NCBI GenBank assembly: GCA_902570265.1
Contig: CACFXF010000005.1
Coordinates: 24,056 to 88,055 of the forward strand
Length of the DNA stretch: 64,000 bases
Direction of reading: 5' to 3'
From: an uncultured Alphaproteobacteria bacterium
GTDB taxonomy: Bacteria; Pseudomonadota; Alphaproteobacteria; Rhodobacterales; Rhodobacteraceae
Made by a program: the position numbers and the translations under genes
Shown: piece after piece, positions 42,193-51,529 of the stretch
Layout: every line of letters begins with the position of its first letter
Position numbering within the stretch: the stretch's first letter is position 1
The notes under the pieces: generated by a model
What the model saw: only the letters and a program-made list of their open reading frames with translations
Databases searched by the model: none
What the model was told of the DNA's origin: nothing

Positions 42193-42942
42193 ATGAGTAT
42201 TTTGAAAAAAAAAACCGCTATTATTACTGGTGCCGCCCAAGGAATAGGAAAAGCTATTGCTATGAGATTTTCAAAGGAAGGAGCGGTTGTTGTCCTTTTA
42301 GATACAAACAAGAAAAAATTAGATTTAACTTTATCAGAAATTGGTAGTAATGCTTATGGTTTTCAGGTTGATATAACAAATGAAAAAGATGTGGGAAAGA
42401 TAATAAATAATGTTGAAAACAGTTATGGGGTTATAGACATTTTAGTAAATAACGCAGCTTCTACTAGTAAAAAAGAAAAAATAACCAAAATTTCATTAAA
42501 AGAGTGGGAAAAAGTCTTACGTGTTAACATTAACGGAACATTCATTGTTACTAAATCAGTTTTGCCTGGAATGATAAGTAATGGAAGTGGGATCATTATT
42601 AACATAGCATCCCAGCTAGGTTCAGTAGCCACAAGAAATAGTTCCCCTTATTGTACTTCAAAGGGAGCAATAATTCAATTTACTAAAGCACTAGCTTTGG
42701 ATCATGCGTTAGACGGAATTAGAGTTAATAGTTTGTCACCAGGAGCAGTTTTAACTCAAAGATTAATTGATATTTATGGATCAGAAGAAAAAGTTAATGA
42801 TCAACTCTTATCAAAGCATCCTATTGGAAGAATTGCAAATACAAGTGAAATTGCTGCAGCAGCAGTTTTCTTGGCATCTCCTGAATCTTCTTTTGTAACA
42901 GGATCAGATCTATTAGTTGATGGTGGGTATTTATGTCAGTAG
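42193..42942 (+). CDS. SDR family oxidoreductase
   Basis: TGAAQGIGKAIAMRF, NNAAST, YCTSKGAIIQFTKALA, DGGYLCQ C-terminus. Confidence 0.9.
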   Translation: MSILKKKTAIITGAAQGIGKAIAMRFSKEGAVVVLLDTNKKKLDLTLSEIGSNAYGFQVDITNEKDVGKIINNVENSYGVIDILVNNAASTSKKEKITKISLKEWEKVLRVNINGTFIVTKSVLPGMISNGSGIIINIASQLGSVATRNSSPYCTSKGAIIQFTKALALDHALDGIRVNSLSPGAVLTQRLIDIYGSEEKVNDQLLSKHPIGRIANTSEIAAAAVFLASPESSFVTGSDLLVDGGYLCQ

Positions 42943-42944
42943 AA

Positions 42945-43706
42945 TTACATAGAAACTAATGAAAAAAATCTTTTTCTCCATTTAATACCAGTATACCACT
43001 CCTTTAAATTTTTTTGCGAAGGCTTTTGTTTTTCTATAATTAGACACGTTCTCCAAATCAAACAAAGGTTAGCAGAGATAACAATCAAATTTGATTTATT
43101 ATCTAAAATAGAAGGTAGAGTTGGAAGACCGGTACCTAAAAATAAAATTAAATCACAGTTTTCTGACTCAATCTCATATAAACAATTTTTGGTTGTACTT
43201 GTTTGAATAGTGTAAATTGGATGAAAATTATTTTTTTTCTGTTTTAATCTTTTGATTACCTTTATATTGTATGGAATTTTTTTCCAATAAGACATTGCTT
43301 TGTTATGCAATTTATCATTATATGGAGATATAATACCAATTTTTTTTGGCTTAATCACATTCAAAGCATCACAAATAGCGGTTGTTGCAGAAATAATAGG
43401 ATACCCACGTCTAGAAGAAATTTTTTTTAGATATTCCTTTTCTTCAGTAGATTCAAAAAAATAAGAGGCACCGGTGCATGCAAATAAAACCGTTTTTAGT
43501 GGTGCATTAGCAAATTCTTCAAGATTATTATCAATTTGATTTATATATTCGATTAACCTTGAATTAATAGTTGGCTTTTTACTAGTCAATCTTGATGTTA
43601 TCAGTCCAATACTTGGGGGTTTTAAAATTGAAAACTCTGCCTCTACAGTTGTGTTTGCCTGTGGAGTTAAAACACCTACTAATCCTTTTGGGGCGTATTC
43701 TAACAT
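42945..43706 (-). CDS. Asp/Glu racemase superfamily (maleate isomerase / arylmalonate decarboxylase-like)
   Basis: GVLTPQANTTVEAEF, VLFACTGASYFFES, KKIGIISPYNDKLHNKA, LILFLGTGLPTLPSI. Confidence 0.75.
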   Translation of the reverse strand: MLEYAPKGLVGVLTPQANTTVEAEFSILKPPSIGLITSRLTSKKPTINSRLIEYINQIDNNLEEFANAPLKTVLFACTGASYFFESTEEKEYLKKISSRRGYPIISATTAICDALNVIKPKKIGIISPYNDKLHNKAMSYWKKIPYNIKVIKRLKQKKNNFHPIYTIQTSTTKNCLYEIESENCDLILFLGTGLPTLPSILDNKSNLIVISANLCLIWRTCLIIEKQKPSQKNLKEWYTGIKWRKRFFSLVSM

Positions 43707-43758
43707 AGTATAAAAATGTACTCTTTTTTAATTAAATGATTGAACCTACTAGCCTCAT

Positions 43759-44349
43759 TTAAATACTTGATGCTTCCTCTGAGGTAATTGAATGAACAAT
43801 TGTAGACATATCCAAAAGGGCCGTAGAGTGAGATTCTGCTGAAAAAGAAGCACACCCATCAGAAATTAATGTTGAACTAATATCGCGCAAATGTGCATCT
43901 CTTATTGTAGAGGCTACCCCTCCATTAGTAACAATACCACAAACATATAAATGTTTTATATTTGCTTTTCTTAAAATCCATTCAAGACGAGTCATATAAA
44001 AAGCTGAATAGGCTACTTTTTCAATTATAATATCTGCAGGCTTAAGTTCATCTACCAAATTGTGTCCCCATTCACCAGAAACAAAATCCCCTTTCCCAAG
44101 AAAAGGTCTCATTTTTTTTAAATGTTTAGAAATAAAAGGATTACCATTTTTACCTGGTACTAAAGTAAACTGCGCTGATATTATCCATGAACCATTTTTT
44201 TTAAATCTTTCAACTACAGGAGATATTCTTGATGGTAATGCGCTTATATGATTATTTTGTAGCCCTGCTCTTCCATAAGCTCCTTTATTATGTAAGAAAT
44301 CATTTTGTAAATCGATTATTAATAAACCTTTTTCATTAAAAGTACTCAT
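43759..44349 (-). CDS. Isochorismatase-like (cysteine hydrolase superfamily) protein, Gly at nucleophile position
   Basis: LIIDLQNDFLH, EKVAYSAFYMTRLE, CGIVTNGGVASTIRDAHLRDI. Confidence 0.85.
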   Translation of the reverse strand: MSTFNEKGLLIIDLQNDFLHNKGAYGRAGLQNNHISALPSRISPVVERFKKNGSWIISAQFTLVPGKNGNPFISKHLKKMRPFLGKGDFVSGEWGHNLVDELKPADIIIEKVAYSAFYMTRLEWILRKANIKHLYVCGIVTNGGVASTIRDAHLRDISSTLISDGCASFSAESHSTALLDMSTIVHSITSEEASSI

Positions 44350-44365
44350 TTGGTGTCCTCGGCTT

Positions 44366-46420
44366 TTAACTTTCTTTTTCTTTTATTATTAAATTTCCAG
44401 TTGTATCTACTTTTGCAAACAATCCAGGATCCACAAAAATAGTTGTATCAGATTGTTCAAGAATTGCTGGACCTTCCACCTTTTCATTAACTTTCAATTC
44501 TAATCTGTCATATAGTTTGGCTTCCCAAAATTTACCGTCACAGTATACTTGTCTAGCTCCTAATATACACTCCTCTTTTGATTTACCTTCTAAAGGTGAA
44601 AAAAGTTTCATGTTAAATGGTAACTTTTTGCCCAAAACTATAATTCTGTAATTAATTATTTTAATTGGTATATTTTCTAACAACCGTCCAAAATTTGATA
44701 AATATGCCTCATTGAAGGATTCTTTGATTTTTTGTTCTTTTAAATTTGTATTTTTAAATGCTAAAGGAACTGAAACAGTGTGAGTTTGGCCAGCATATAA
44801 CATATCTAACTCAAAATATCTTTCCACAGATTTAATTGAAGCATTTGAATCAAGAACTTGTTTTTCAAGAATATTTGCAGAATTTTGCATTTTTTTGGCT
44901 AAATCATTTGCATCAACTCCATTTAAAAATTTATTCACAGTTTGAACTCGGTCATACAAAACATCAGCAACCAAACAGCCTAAAGCGGAAGTAACCCCAG
45001 GAAACCTAGGAATAATAGCAGACTTCAAACCCACTTCTTTTATAAGTGATCCAGTATGCAATGCTCCACTACCTCCAAATGGCATCAAAAAAAAGTTTCC
45101 TGGATCATGTCCTTTTTCAATTGAAACCAATCTAATAGCACCGGCCATTTTGGCATTTGCAACTTTAAGAATAGCTTCAGCTGCATCCTCAATAGATAAA
45201 TTTAGCTTATTGGCTATATTTTGTTTTATAGATTTTCTTGATTTTTCTATATCCAAACGTTTAAGTTTTCCACCAATTGGCCGCTCAGGATTTATCCTAC
45301 CCAATACTAAATTTGCATCTGTAACTGTAGGACTATTATTTCCCATTCCATAACAAACTGGACCTGGTTCAGAACCAGCAGACTCTGGACCTATTTTAAG
45401 TAAACCACTAGTATCTATACTGGCAATTGACCCACCACCTGCACCAATTGTTGTAACTTCAATCATAGGTGTTCTTACTGTCATGCCAAAATCTATGGAA
45501 GTTTGAGCGGTAAATGTTAATCTTCCTTGAGTTATTAAAGAAACATCAAATGAAGTTCCACCCATATCACAGGTAATAATATTCTTAATGCCAGCTGAAA
45601 GTGCTATAGCGCGTCCTGCAATTACTCCTGCAGCAGGCCCAGAAAGAGTAGTTCGAATGGGATACTGTTTTGCAATATCTAGGGACATAGTCCCTCCATT
45701 TGATTGAACGACGAAAATATCTTTTTTGAATCCATGATTTTCTAATTTGAGTTTTAAATTATCTAAATAAGATGAAACAACAGGCTGAAGATATGCATTA
45801 AGTACAGATGTGGATAATCTTTCAAATTCTCGAATTTCTGGTAAAATCTCAGTAGAGACTGAAACAAAATCATTAGGCCAGTTTTTCCGTACTATTTCAG
45901 CAGCTTTATGTTCATTTGCGTTATTGGCATAAGAATTTACAAAAAAAATACAAACAGCATCAATTTTAAGAGATAACAAGCTATTGATGCATTTTTGTAT
46001 TTGCTCCTCTGAAACATGTTTTTCTATTTTACCATTAGACAGAACTTCTTCTGAAACTTCCATCCTAAATTTTTTTTTAACAATAGGTTCATAACTACCT
46101 TTTAATCCCCAAGTCTTTGGTCTGTCGCGTCTTCTCATTTCTAATATGTCAGAAAAACCTTGGGTAGTAATTATCCCAGTTCTAGCACCACGTCTCTCAA
46201 GTAATGCGTTAGTTCCTACAGTCGAACCATGAACTAAATTTTTTATTTTTGAAAAATCATCTACTATAGTAGATATTCCCTTTATGAAACCTTCCGATTG
46301 GTCTTTTTTCGTAGAAGGTACTTTTGCAGTCATTATACATTTACTTTTTTCATCAAATACAAATATATCTGTAAAAGTACCTCCAACATCTACCCCAACC
46401 TGAAAATTTAAAATACTCAT
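44366..46420 (-). CDS. hyuA: Hydantoinase/oxoprolinase subunit A
   Basis: VGVDVGGTFTDIFVFD, HGSTVGTNALLERRGARTGIITTQGF, CDMGGTSFDVSLI. Confidence 0.92.
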   Translation of the reverse strand: MSILNFQVGVDVGGTFTDIFVFDEKSKCIMTAKVPSTKKDQSEGFIKGISTIVDDFSKIKNLVHGSTVGTNALLERRGARTGIITTQGFSDILEMRRRDRPKTWGLKGSYEPIVKKKFRMEVSEEVLSNGKIEKHVSEEQIQKCINSLLSLKIDAVCIFFVNSYANNANEHKAAEIVRKNWPNDFVSVSTEILPEIREFERLSTSVLNAYLQPVVSSYLDNLKLKLENHGFKKDIFVVQSNGGTMSLDIAKQYPIRTTLSGPAAGVIAGRAIALSAGIKNIITCDMGGTSFDVSLITQGRLTFTAQTSIDFGMTVRTPMIEVTTIGAGGGSIASIDTSGLLKIGPESAGSEPGPVCYGMGNNSPTVTDANLVLGRINPERPIGGKLKRLDIEKSRKSIKQNIANKLNLSIEDAAEAILKVANAKMAGAIRLVSIEKGHDPGNFFLMPFGGSGALHTGSLIKEVGLKSAIIPRFPGVTSALGCLVADVLYDRVQTVNKFLNGVDANDLAKKMQNSANILEKQVLDSNASIKSVERYFELDMLYAGQTHTVSVPLAFKNTNLKEQKIKESFNEAYLSNFGRLLENIPIKIINYRIIVLGKKLPFNMKLFSPLEGKSKEECILGARQVYCDGKFWEAKLYDRLELKVNEKVEGPAILEQSDTTIFVDPGLFAKVDTTGNLIIKEKES

Positions 46421-48174
46421 TGAAAAGATTTCCTCTTTGTACGATTTTCTTTTGTACCATCCAAATCAATATTACCATCACTATCAAAAATTACTCCATA
46501 AGTTTCCTCAGCAGTTTCAAAACTTATATAATCCTCTTCTAAATCTTTAACCACTTCCTCAATTTTTCGATTTAATGGATTCCCATAACCTCCACCACCA
46601 GGTGTTTTGAGTAAAACACTTTCACCTTTCGTTATTTCTATACCTACTACTTTTGAGACCATTGGAGGTTCCAAATATTCAGAGGTTGTCTGTACGCAAA
46701 ATTTATTTGTTTTTGCATTACCACCACCAATAATACCTAATGGTGGAAATTTTCCTCTTTCTCCAAATAATGAAACATTGGCCTTATCTTCAAGAAGCTC
46801 TATTTCATATGTTGCACCTAATCCCCCTCTAAATTCACCCCCACCTCCAGAGTCAGTCCTCAGCGCCCATTTTTTAAACTTTATTGGATAAGCAGCTTCC
46901 AAGATCTCTAGGGGAGGAATTGTGGCTGTAGAAATGGGGGCGTTTCCATGATTTAATCCATCCCCATTATGATGTCCTCCATGACCCCCGCCAAAAAATG
47001 AAAACATAACCCATCTTTTCCCAATATTATTGAATCCAGAAATTGATAAAGCATTGATTGTTCCATAGGCGCAAGCCATAGATTTTGAAGGAGAAATTTT
47101 GGAAAATGTTAAAAAAATTACATCGATTAATCTTAATATTGTTTCAGTATAGCCACCAACAGGTTTCGGAGCACTAACACTTAAAAGGCTATCTTTATTG
47201 ATTTTAAATCTTATCGGTTTTAATACTCCAGCATTAGCTGGTACATCTTCAAAAATGTGCTTTAATGCTACATAACAGGCTGCGATAGTTGTAGAAAGAG
47301 AAATATTTACTGGTCCCATACAAGCTTTTGAAGAACGTGTAAAATCTAAGATCATTTCATCTTTTTTAACTGTAAGATCTAATGCAATCTTTAATGGTTC
47401 ATCTAAAATACCATCATTATCTAAAAAATCCTCTGATGAATATTTTCCTTTAGAAAGTTGAGAAATTTGTTTTCTCATCATTATTTCTGCTCTCTTTTTA
47501 AGAGATGATAGTGCAGCTAAACCAGTCTCAAAGCTATATTCATTAAGTAATGACTTTATGCGATCTTCTCCTAAATCAACTGCATTTATTTGACCATGAA
47601 GATCACCATAAAGTGAGACTGGGAGTCTAGAATTTGAAGAAAGAATATCTATTATCTCTTCTTTTAGTATCCCCTTTTCAAACAATTTCACAGGTGGAAT
47701 TAATATACCTTCTTGGAAACACTCTGTAGCAACTGGGTTATAATTTCCAGGTATGTTGCCTCCAATATCGTGCCAATGACCAACAGAAGCAATATAACAA
47801 AATAATTTTTTATTAAAAAAAACTGGTTTTACTAATCGAAAGTCAGATAAATGAGTGCCACCTTTATATGGGTCATTAAAAATCCAAACGTCACCATCTT
47901 GCGGCTTCTCCCCGATTTGATTAAGTTTATCAATAATTGTCTTAACACCAAAAGCCATTACCCCAACAAATATTGGAAGACCGGAATTGCCTTGAACTAA
48001 TGTTTCACCAGTATAGGCATCATAAATCCCATGAGATGCATCATGAGCTTCTGCTATAATAGGGTTAAATGCCGACCTAAATAATGTTGCATCCATTTCA
48101 TCTGCAATTTGTTCAAATCTACCCTTCAAAATAGCTAAGGTAACGGGATCAATTGCATGATCATTATTATTCAT
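46417..48174 (-). CDS. hyuB: Hydantoinase/oxoprolinase subunit B
   Basis: DPVTLAILKGRFEQIADEMDATLFRSAFNPII, NDPYKGGTHLSDFRLVKP, KTPGGGGYGNPLNR; 4-nt overlap with hyuA. Confidence 0.92.
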   Translation of the reverse strand: MNNNDHAIDPVTLAILKGRFEQIADEMDATLFRSAFNPIIAEAHDASHGIYDAYTGETLVQGNSGLPIFVGVMAFGVKTIIDKLNQIGEKPQDGDVWIFNDPYKGGTHLSDFRLVKPVFFNKKLFCYIASVGHWHDIGGNIPGNYNPVATECFQEGILIPPVKLFEKGILKEEIIDILSSNSRLPVSLYGDLHGQINAVDLGEDRIKSLLNEYSFETGLAALSSLKKRAEIMMRKQISQLSKGKYSSEDFLDNDGILDEPLKIALDLTVKKDEMILDFTRSSKACMGPVNISLSTTIAACYVALKHIFEDVPANAGVLKPIRFKINKDSLLSVSAPKPVGGYTETILRLIDVIFLTFSKISPSKSMACAYGTINALSISGFNNIGKRWVMFSFFGGGHGGHHNGDGLNHGNAPISTATIPPLEILEAAYPIKFKKWALRTDSGGGGEFRGGLGATYEIELLEDKANVSLFGERGKFPPLGIIGGGNAKTNKFCVQTTSEYLEPPMVSKVVGIEITKGESVLLKTPGGGGYGNPLNRKIEEVVKDLEEDYISFETAEETYGVIFDSDGNIDLDGTKENRTKRKSFQ

Positions 48175-49021
48175 ATTGTTTACCTTTATTAAGTATTTTT
48201 TCAGTATTCAATATTTGATTTAAATGATCTAGTTTATACATACTATCTAAAAAATTTAAATTTGAACCATTTAATAGAAGATTAGAAAAATAATTTTTTG
48301 ATAATTTTGCAATTGCCCTAACTAAACCACCTGGAAAAATGACTACCTTATATCCTATTTTTTCTAATTCCTTTGCATTTAATAATGGCGACATACCTCC
48401 TTCAACCATATTCGCCATTAGCGGAACTTCTTTTCTAAAAATACTTGTAATTTTTTTCATTTGATCTTTTGAAGTAGGAGCTTCTATAAACAAAATATCT
48501 GCACCTGCCTTAATATATTTATGTGAACGGTCAATTGCTGATTCAAAACCTTCTACAGCTATCGCATCTGTTCTTGCTACTATTAATGTTTCAGCACATC
48601 TGCGTGCATCACAAGCAGCTTTAATTTTTCCAACCATTTCTGTACATTCTATTAGTTTCTTATCTTTTAAATGCCCACATCTTTTAGGACTAATCTGATC
48701 CTCGATCTGAATAGCATTTGCCCCCATTCGTTCAAAATTTTTTACTGTTCTTTGAACATTCAATGCATTTCCAAATCCATTATCAGCATCAACAATAATT
48801 GGTAAGTTTACTCGATCTCTTATTACTGAGATAGTTTCTGAAACTTCTGACATACTGATCAGTCCAATATCTGGAAGTCCAAAACGGGTATATGCCAGTG
48901 ATGCACCAGAAAGATATACCAAATTAGCACCTGCTTGCTCTGCCATATGAGCTGATAATCCATCAAAAATTCCAGGTGCTATTAAAATATTTTCTTTCTC
49001 TAAAAGATAATTTAGTTTCAT
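48167..49021 (-). CDS. Isocitrate lyase/PEP mutase-family C-C lyase
   Basis: VYLSGASLAYTRFGLPDIGLISMSEV, DADNGFGN, QIEDQISPKRCGHL (K-R-C-G-H lyase signature). Confidence 0.9.
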   Translation of the reverse strand: MKLNYLLEKENILIAPGIFDGLSAHMAEQAGANLVYLSGASLAYTRFGLPDIGLISMSEVSETISVIRDRVNLPIIVDADNGFGNALNVQRTVKNFERMGANAIQIEDQISPKRCGHLKDKKLIECTEMVGKIKAACDARRCAETLIVARTDAIAVEGFESAIDRSHKYIKAGADILFIEAPTSKDQMKKITSIFRKEVPLMANMVEGGMSPLLNAKELEKIGYKVVIFPGGLVRAIAKLSKNYFSNLLLNGSNLNFLDSMYKLDHLNQILNTEKILNKGKQYE

Positions 49022-49042
49022 TCTCTCATCCTTATTAAAAAG

Positions 49043-49522
49043 CTATTTAATACGCTTTTTTAAATGTGGGATTAATCCTCCATCATTTAATATTTCCATT
49101 AGGTTTGTTGGTATACTTTCTAATTTTATTGATTTGTTTTTTTCAATGAGATTTAATTGATTATTTTTTAAATCAAAATCCACTATTTCACCATCTTGAA
49201 CATGCAAATTATCATAGCATACAACTGCGGGTAAACCTAAATTGATAGAATTACGATAGAATATGCCCGCAAATGATTGTGCAATGACAACAGAAATTTT
49301 TAAAAATTTAAGAACTTCTACGGCCTGTTCTCTAGAAGAACCCGTGCCAAAATTTTTTCCACCAAAAATTACGTCTCCTCTTTTTACAAGTTTGGGAAAA
49401 TTTGGGTATGCGTTTTCTAAACAATGCTCTGAAAGTTTTTTTATACCCTGCCCCATAAAACGACCTGGGGCAAGTTGATCAGTATCAATATCGTTACCTA
49501 ACAGAAATATTTTTCCAGCCAT
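49043..49522 (-). CDS. Aconitase-family small subunit (LeuD-like)
   Basis: GNDIDTDQLAPGRF, GGKNFGTGSSREQAVEVLK, FAGIFYRNSINLGLP. Confidence 0.88.
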   Translation of the reverse strand: MAGKIFLLGNDIDTDQLAPGRFMGQGIKKLSEHCLENAYPNFPKLVKRGDVIFGGKNFGTGSSREQAVEVLKFLKISVVIAQSFAGIFYRNSINLGLPAVVCYDNLHVQDGEIVDFDLKNNQLNLIEKNKSIKLESIPTNLMEILNDGGLIPHLKKRIK

Positions 49523-49533
49523 CCTAAACCTTC

Positions 49534-50793
49534 TTAATTTAAAAGATAATCTCTTGGATCAGTAATTGAACCAAAAATTGCTGTAGCTGCAACTGTTGCA
49601 GGTGATGCAAGCCAAACTTTTGAAGTCTTGTCACCCATCCTTCCCTTAAAATTTCTTGCAGTTGAAGAAATACATTTAATATTTGGGTCTAATCTATGTG
49701 CACCATAACCTGCACAAATTCCGCAAGAATTTGGTAATATAAAAGCACCTGCATCCTCAAAAATTTTCATAATACCATTTTGTTTTGCTTTTTTTTGTTC
49801 TTCTAAAGATGCGGGAGCAACGAGTAATTTAATCTTATTATGTATCTTATTATTTTTTAAAATTTTAGATGCAATATTTAAATCTTCATATTTTGCACCT
49901 GTACAAGCTCCAATGTAAGCAATTTCTACTTTTGTATTTTCAATTTCACTTACTGGCAAAGAATTTGAAGGTGAGTGTGGTGTTGCTACTTGAGGCTCTA
50001 AAATACTAGCATTAAAGTTATGTTTTTCAATTCCGGTAGCTTTGTCATCTGTAAAAAAGTTTTTCCAGTTTCCAGGATTAGCGCCTATATTGGTCAAAAA
50101 GTCAGCTGTTTTATTATCTGGAGCTATTAGACCTACTTGTGCCCCTAGCTCAGCTGACATATTCGAAAGTGTCATTCGTTCATTAATAGAAAGATTTTTA
50201 ATTGCTTGACCCATAAATTCAATCGCTTGATATTTACCACCATCCATTCCTAATTTACCACATAAATACAACATAATATCTTTTGCCATTACACCTTTTG
50301 ACAACTTTCCATGCCAATTTAGCAATATTGTTTTAGGGACTTTTACCCAAATCTCTCCTGTAGCTAATACACCTGCCATTTCAGTAGAACCGATACCAAA
50401 CATATATGCACCAAATGCTCCGCCAGTAGTAGAGTGGCTATCGCCACCAACAACAAACATCCCAGGACGCAAATGACCTTTGTTTGGTAATACTACGTGG
50501 CAAATTCCTTCAGAATCATAAAAAGTTGTATTATTTTTTTTTACCCAATCTCTAGTAAAATTCAGAATTTTTTCACCACTTTCTGTTCCACTAGATACAA
50601 AATGATCAGAAACAACTACTATTTTAGATGGATTATATAGATTTGCTCCCAAATCCTTTAGAATTGGTGAAACTCTTCTAGGACCACCTGAATCGTGTAT
50701 CATAGCTAAATCAACCTTAGCAGTAACTACCTCTCCTACACTCACAAACTCGCGGTTTGCAGCTTTTGATATTATTTTCTGTGCGAGACTCAT
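49534..50793 (-). CDS. Aconitase-family large subunit (LeuC-like)
   Basis: MSLAQKIISKAANREFVSVGEVV, VVGGDSHSTTGGAFGAYMFGIGSTEMA, GACTGAKYEDL, SCGICAGYGAHRL; ATG at 50793 preferred over the track TTG at 50826. Confidence 0.9.
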   Translation of the reverse strand: MSLAQKIISKAANREFVSVGEVVTAKVDLAMIHDSGGPRRVSPILKDLGANLYNPSKIVVVSDHFVSSGTESGEKILNFTRDWVKKNNTTFYDSEGICHVVLPNKGHLRPGMFVVGGDSHSTTGGAFGAYMFGIGSTEMAGVLATGEIWVKVPKTILLNWHGKLSKGVMAKDIMLYLCGKLGMDGGKYQAIEFMGQAIKNLSINERMTLSNMSAELGAQVGLIAPDNKTADFLTNIGANPGNWKNFFTDDKATGIEKHNFNASILEPQVATPHSPSNSLPVSEIENTKVEIAYIGACTGAKYEDLNIASKILKNNKIHNKIKLLVAPASLEEQKKAKQNGIMKIFEDAGAFILPNSCGICAGYGAHRLDPNIKCISSTARNFKGRMGDKTSKVWLASPATVAATAIFGSITDPRDYLLN

Positions 50794-51003
50794 ACGCAAT
50801 GCAGATCTCCAAAAATAGCTTCTCAAAGATTACAGTTAAAGCTTGACTTAATTATAATACATTAGATAGGCTTTATATATCTATAGCTTAAAAGGATAGA
50901 AAAATTTAAAAACTTAAGCAAATAAAATCTATCAATTATAATATATTAGTTTTAATTTTTTTGAATTATTTGAAGATCTAATGTTTATAAATTTAATGCA
51001 ATA

Positions 51004-51015
51004 AAACGATCGTTT
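51004..51015. promoter_or_regulatory. Perfect 12-bp palindrome abutting the TRAP operon start, candidate operator
   Basis: AAACGATCGTTT, ending 3 nt before the dctQ ATG (51019). Confidence 0.4.
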
Positions 51016-51018
51016 ATA

Positions 51019-51528
51019 ATGAGTAATTATAATAGTGTACTTACAAAAATAGATTTTTATTTTGAAAAGGTCTTATATTACTTGGCCGGTATACTTCTAC
51101 TTATAATGGCTTCATCAATATTTTATTCTGTTATGATGAGGTATGTATTTAGCAAACCACCTTTATGGTCAGATGAAGCACCTAGAGCCTTCTTTCTTTG
51201 GGTAACTTATATTGGAATTATTGTAGCAACAAAACAAGGTAAAAATATCCGTGTAACTCATTTTATTGATAAAGTACCTCCTTTACCAAGGGTGATTCTT
51301 GAGACTTTAATGCATATTCTCGTACTTATAATGTTAATTAGTTTAGTTTGGTTTAATTTTCCTGTTATCGAGTTACAGTTGGGTGGAAAAATGCTGTCTA
51401 CAGGATGGAGTTTTGTTTGGGTTTATGCCCCAATGTCTGTTGGTTGTGCACTAATGGTGATTTACCAAACTAGATTGATGATAAAAACAATTATTACATT
51501 TCAAGAATCTGAAATAAAAAAGGGGTAA
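51019..51528 (+). CDS. dctQ: TRAP transporter small permease
   Basis: Four TM helices, FSKPPLWSDEAPRAFFLWVTYIG; followed by large permease. Confidence 0.88.
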   Translation: MSNYNSVLTKIDFYFEKVLYYLAGILLLIMASSIFYSVMMRYVFSKPPLWSDEAPRAFFLWVTYIGIIVATKQGKNIRVTHFIDKVPPLPRVILETLMHILVLIMLISLVWFNFPVIELQLGGKMLSTGWSFVWVYAPMSVGCALMVIYQTRLMIKTIITFQESEIKKG

Positions 51529-51529
51529 G

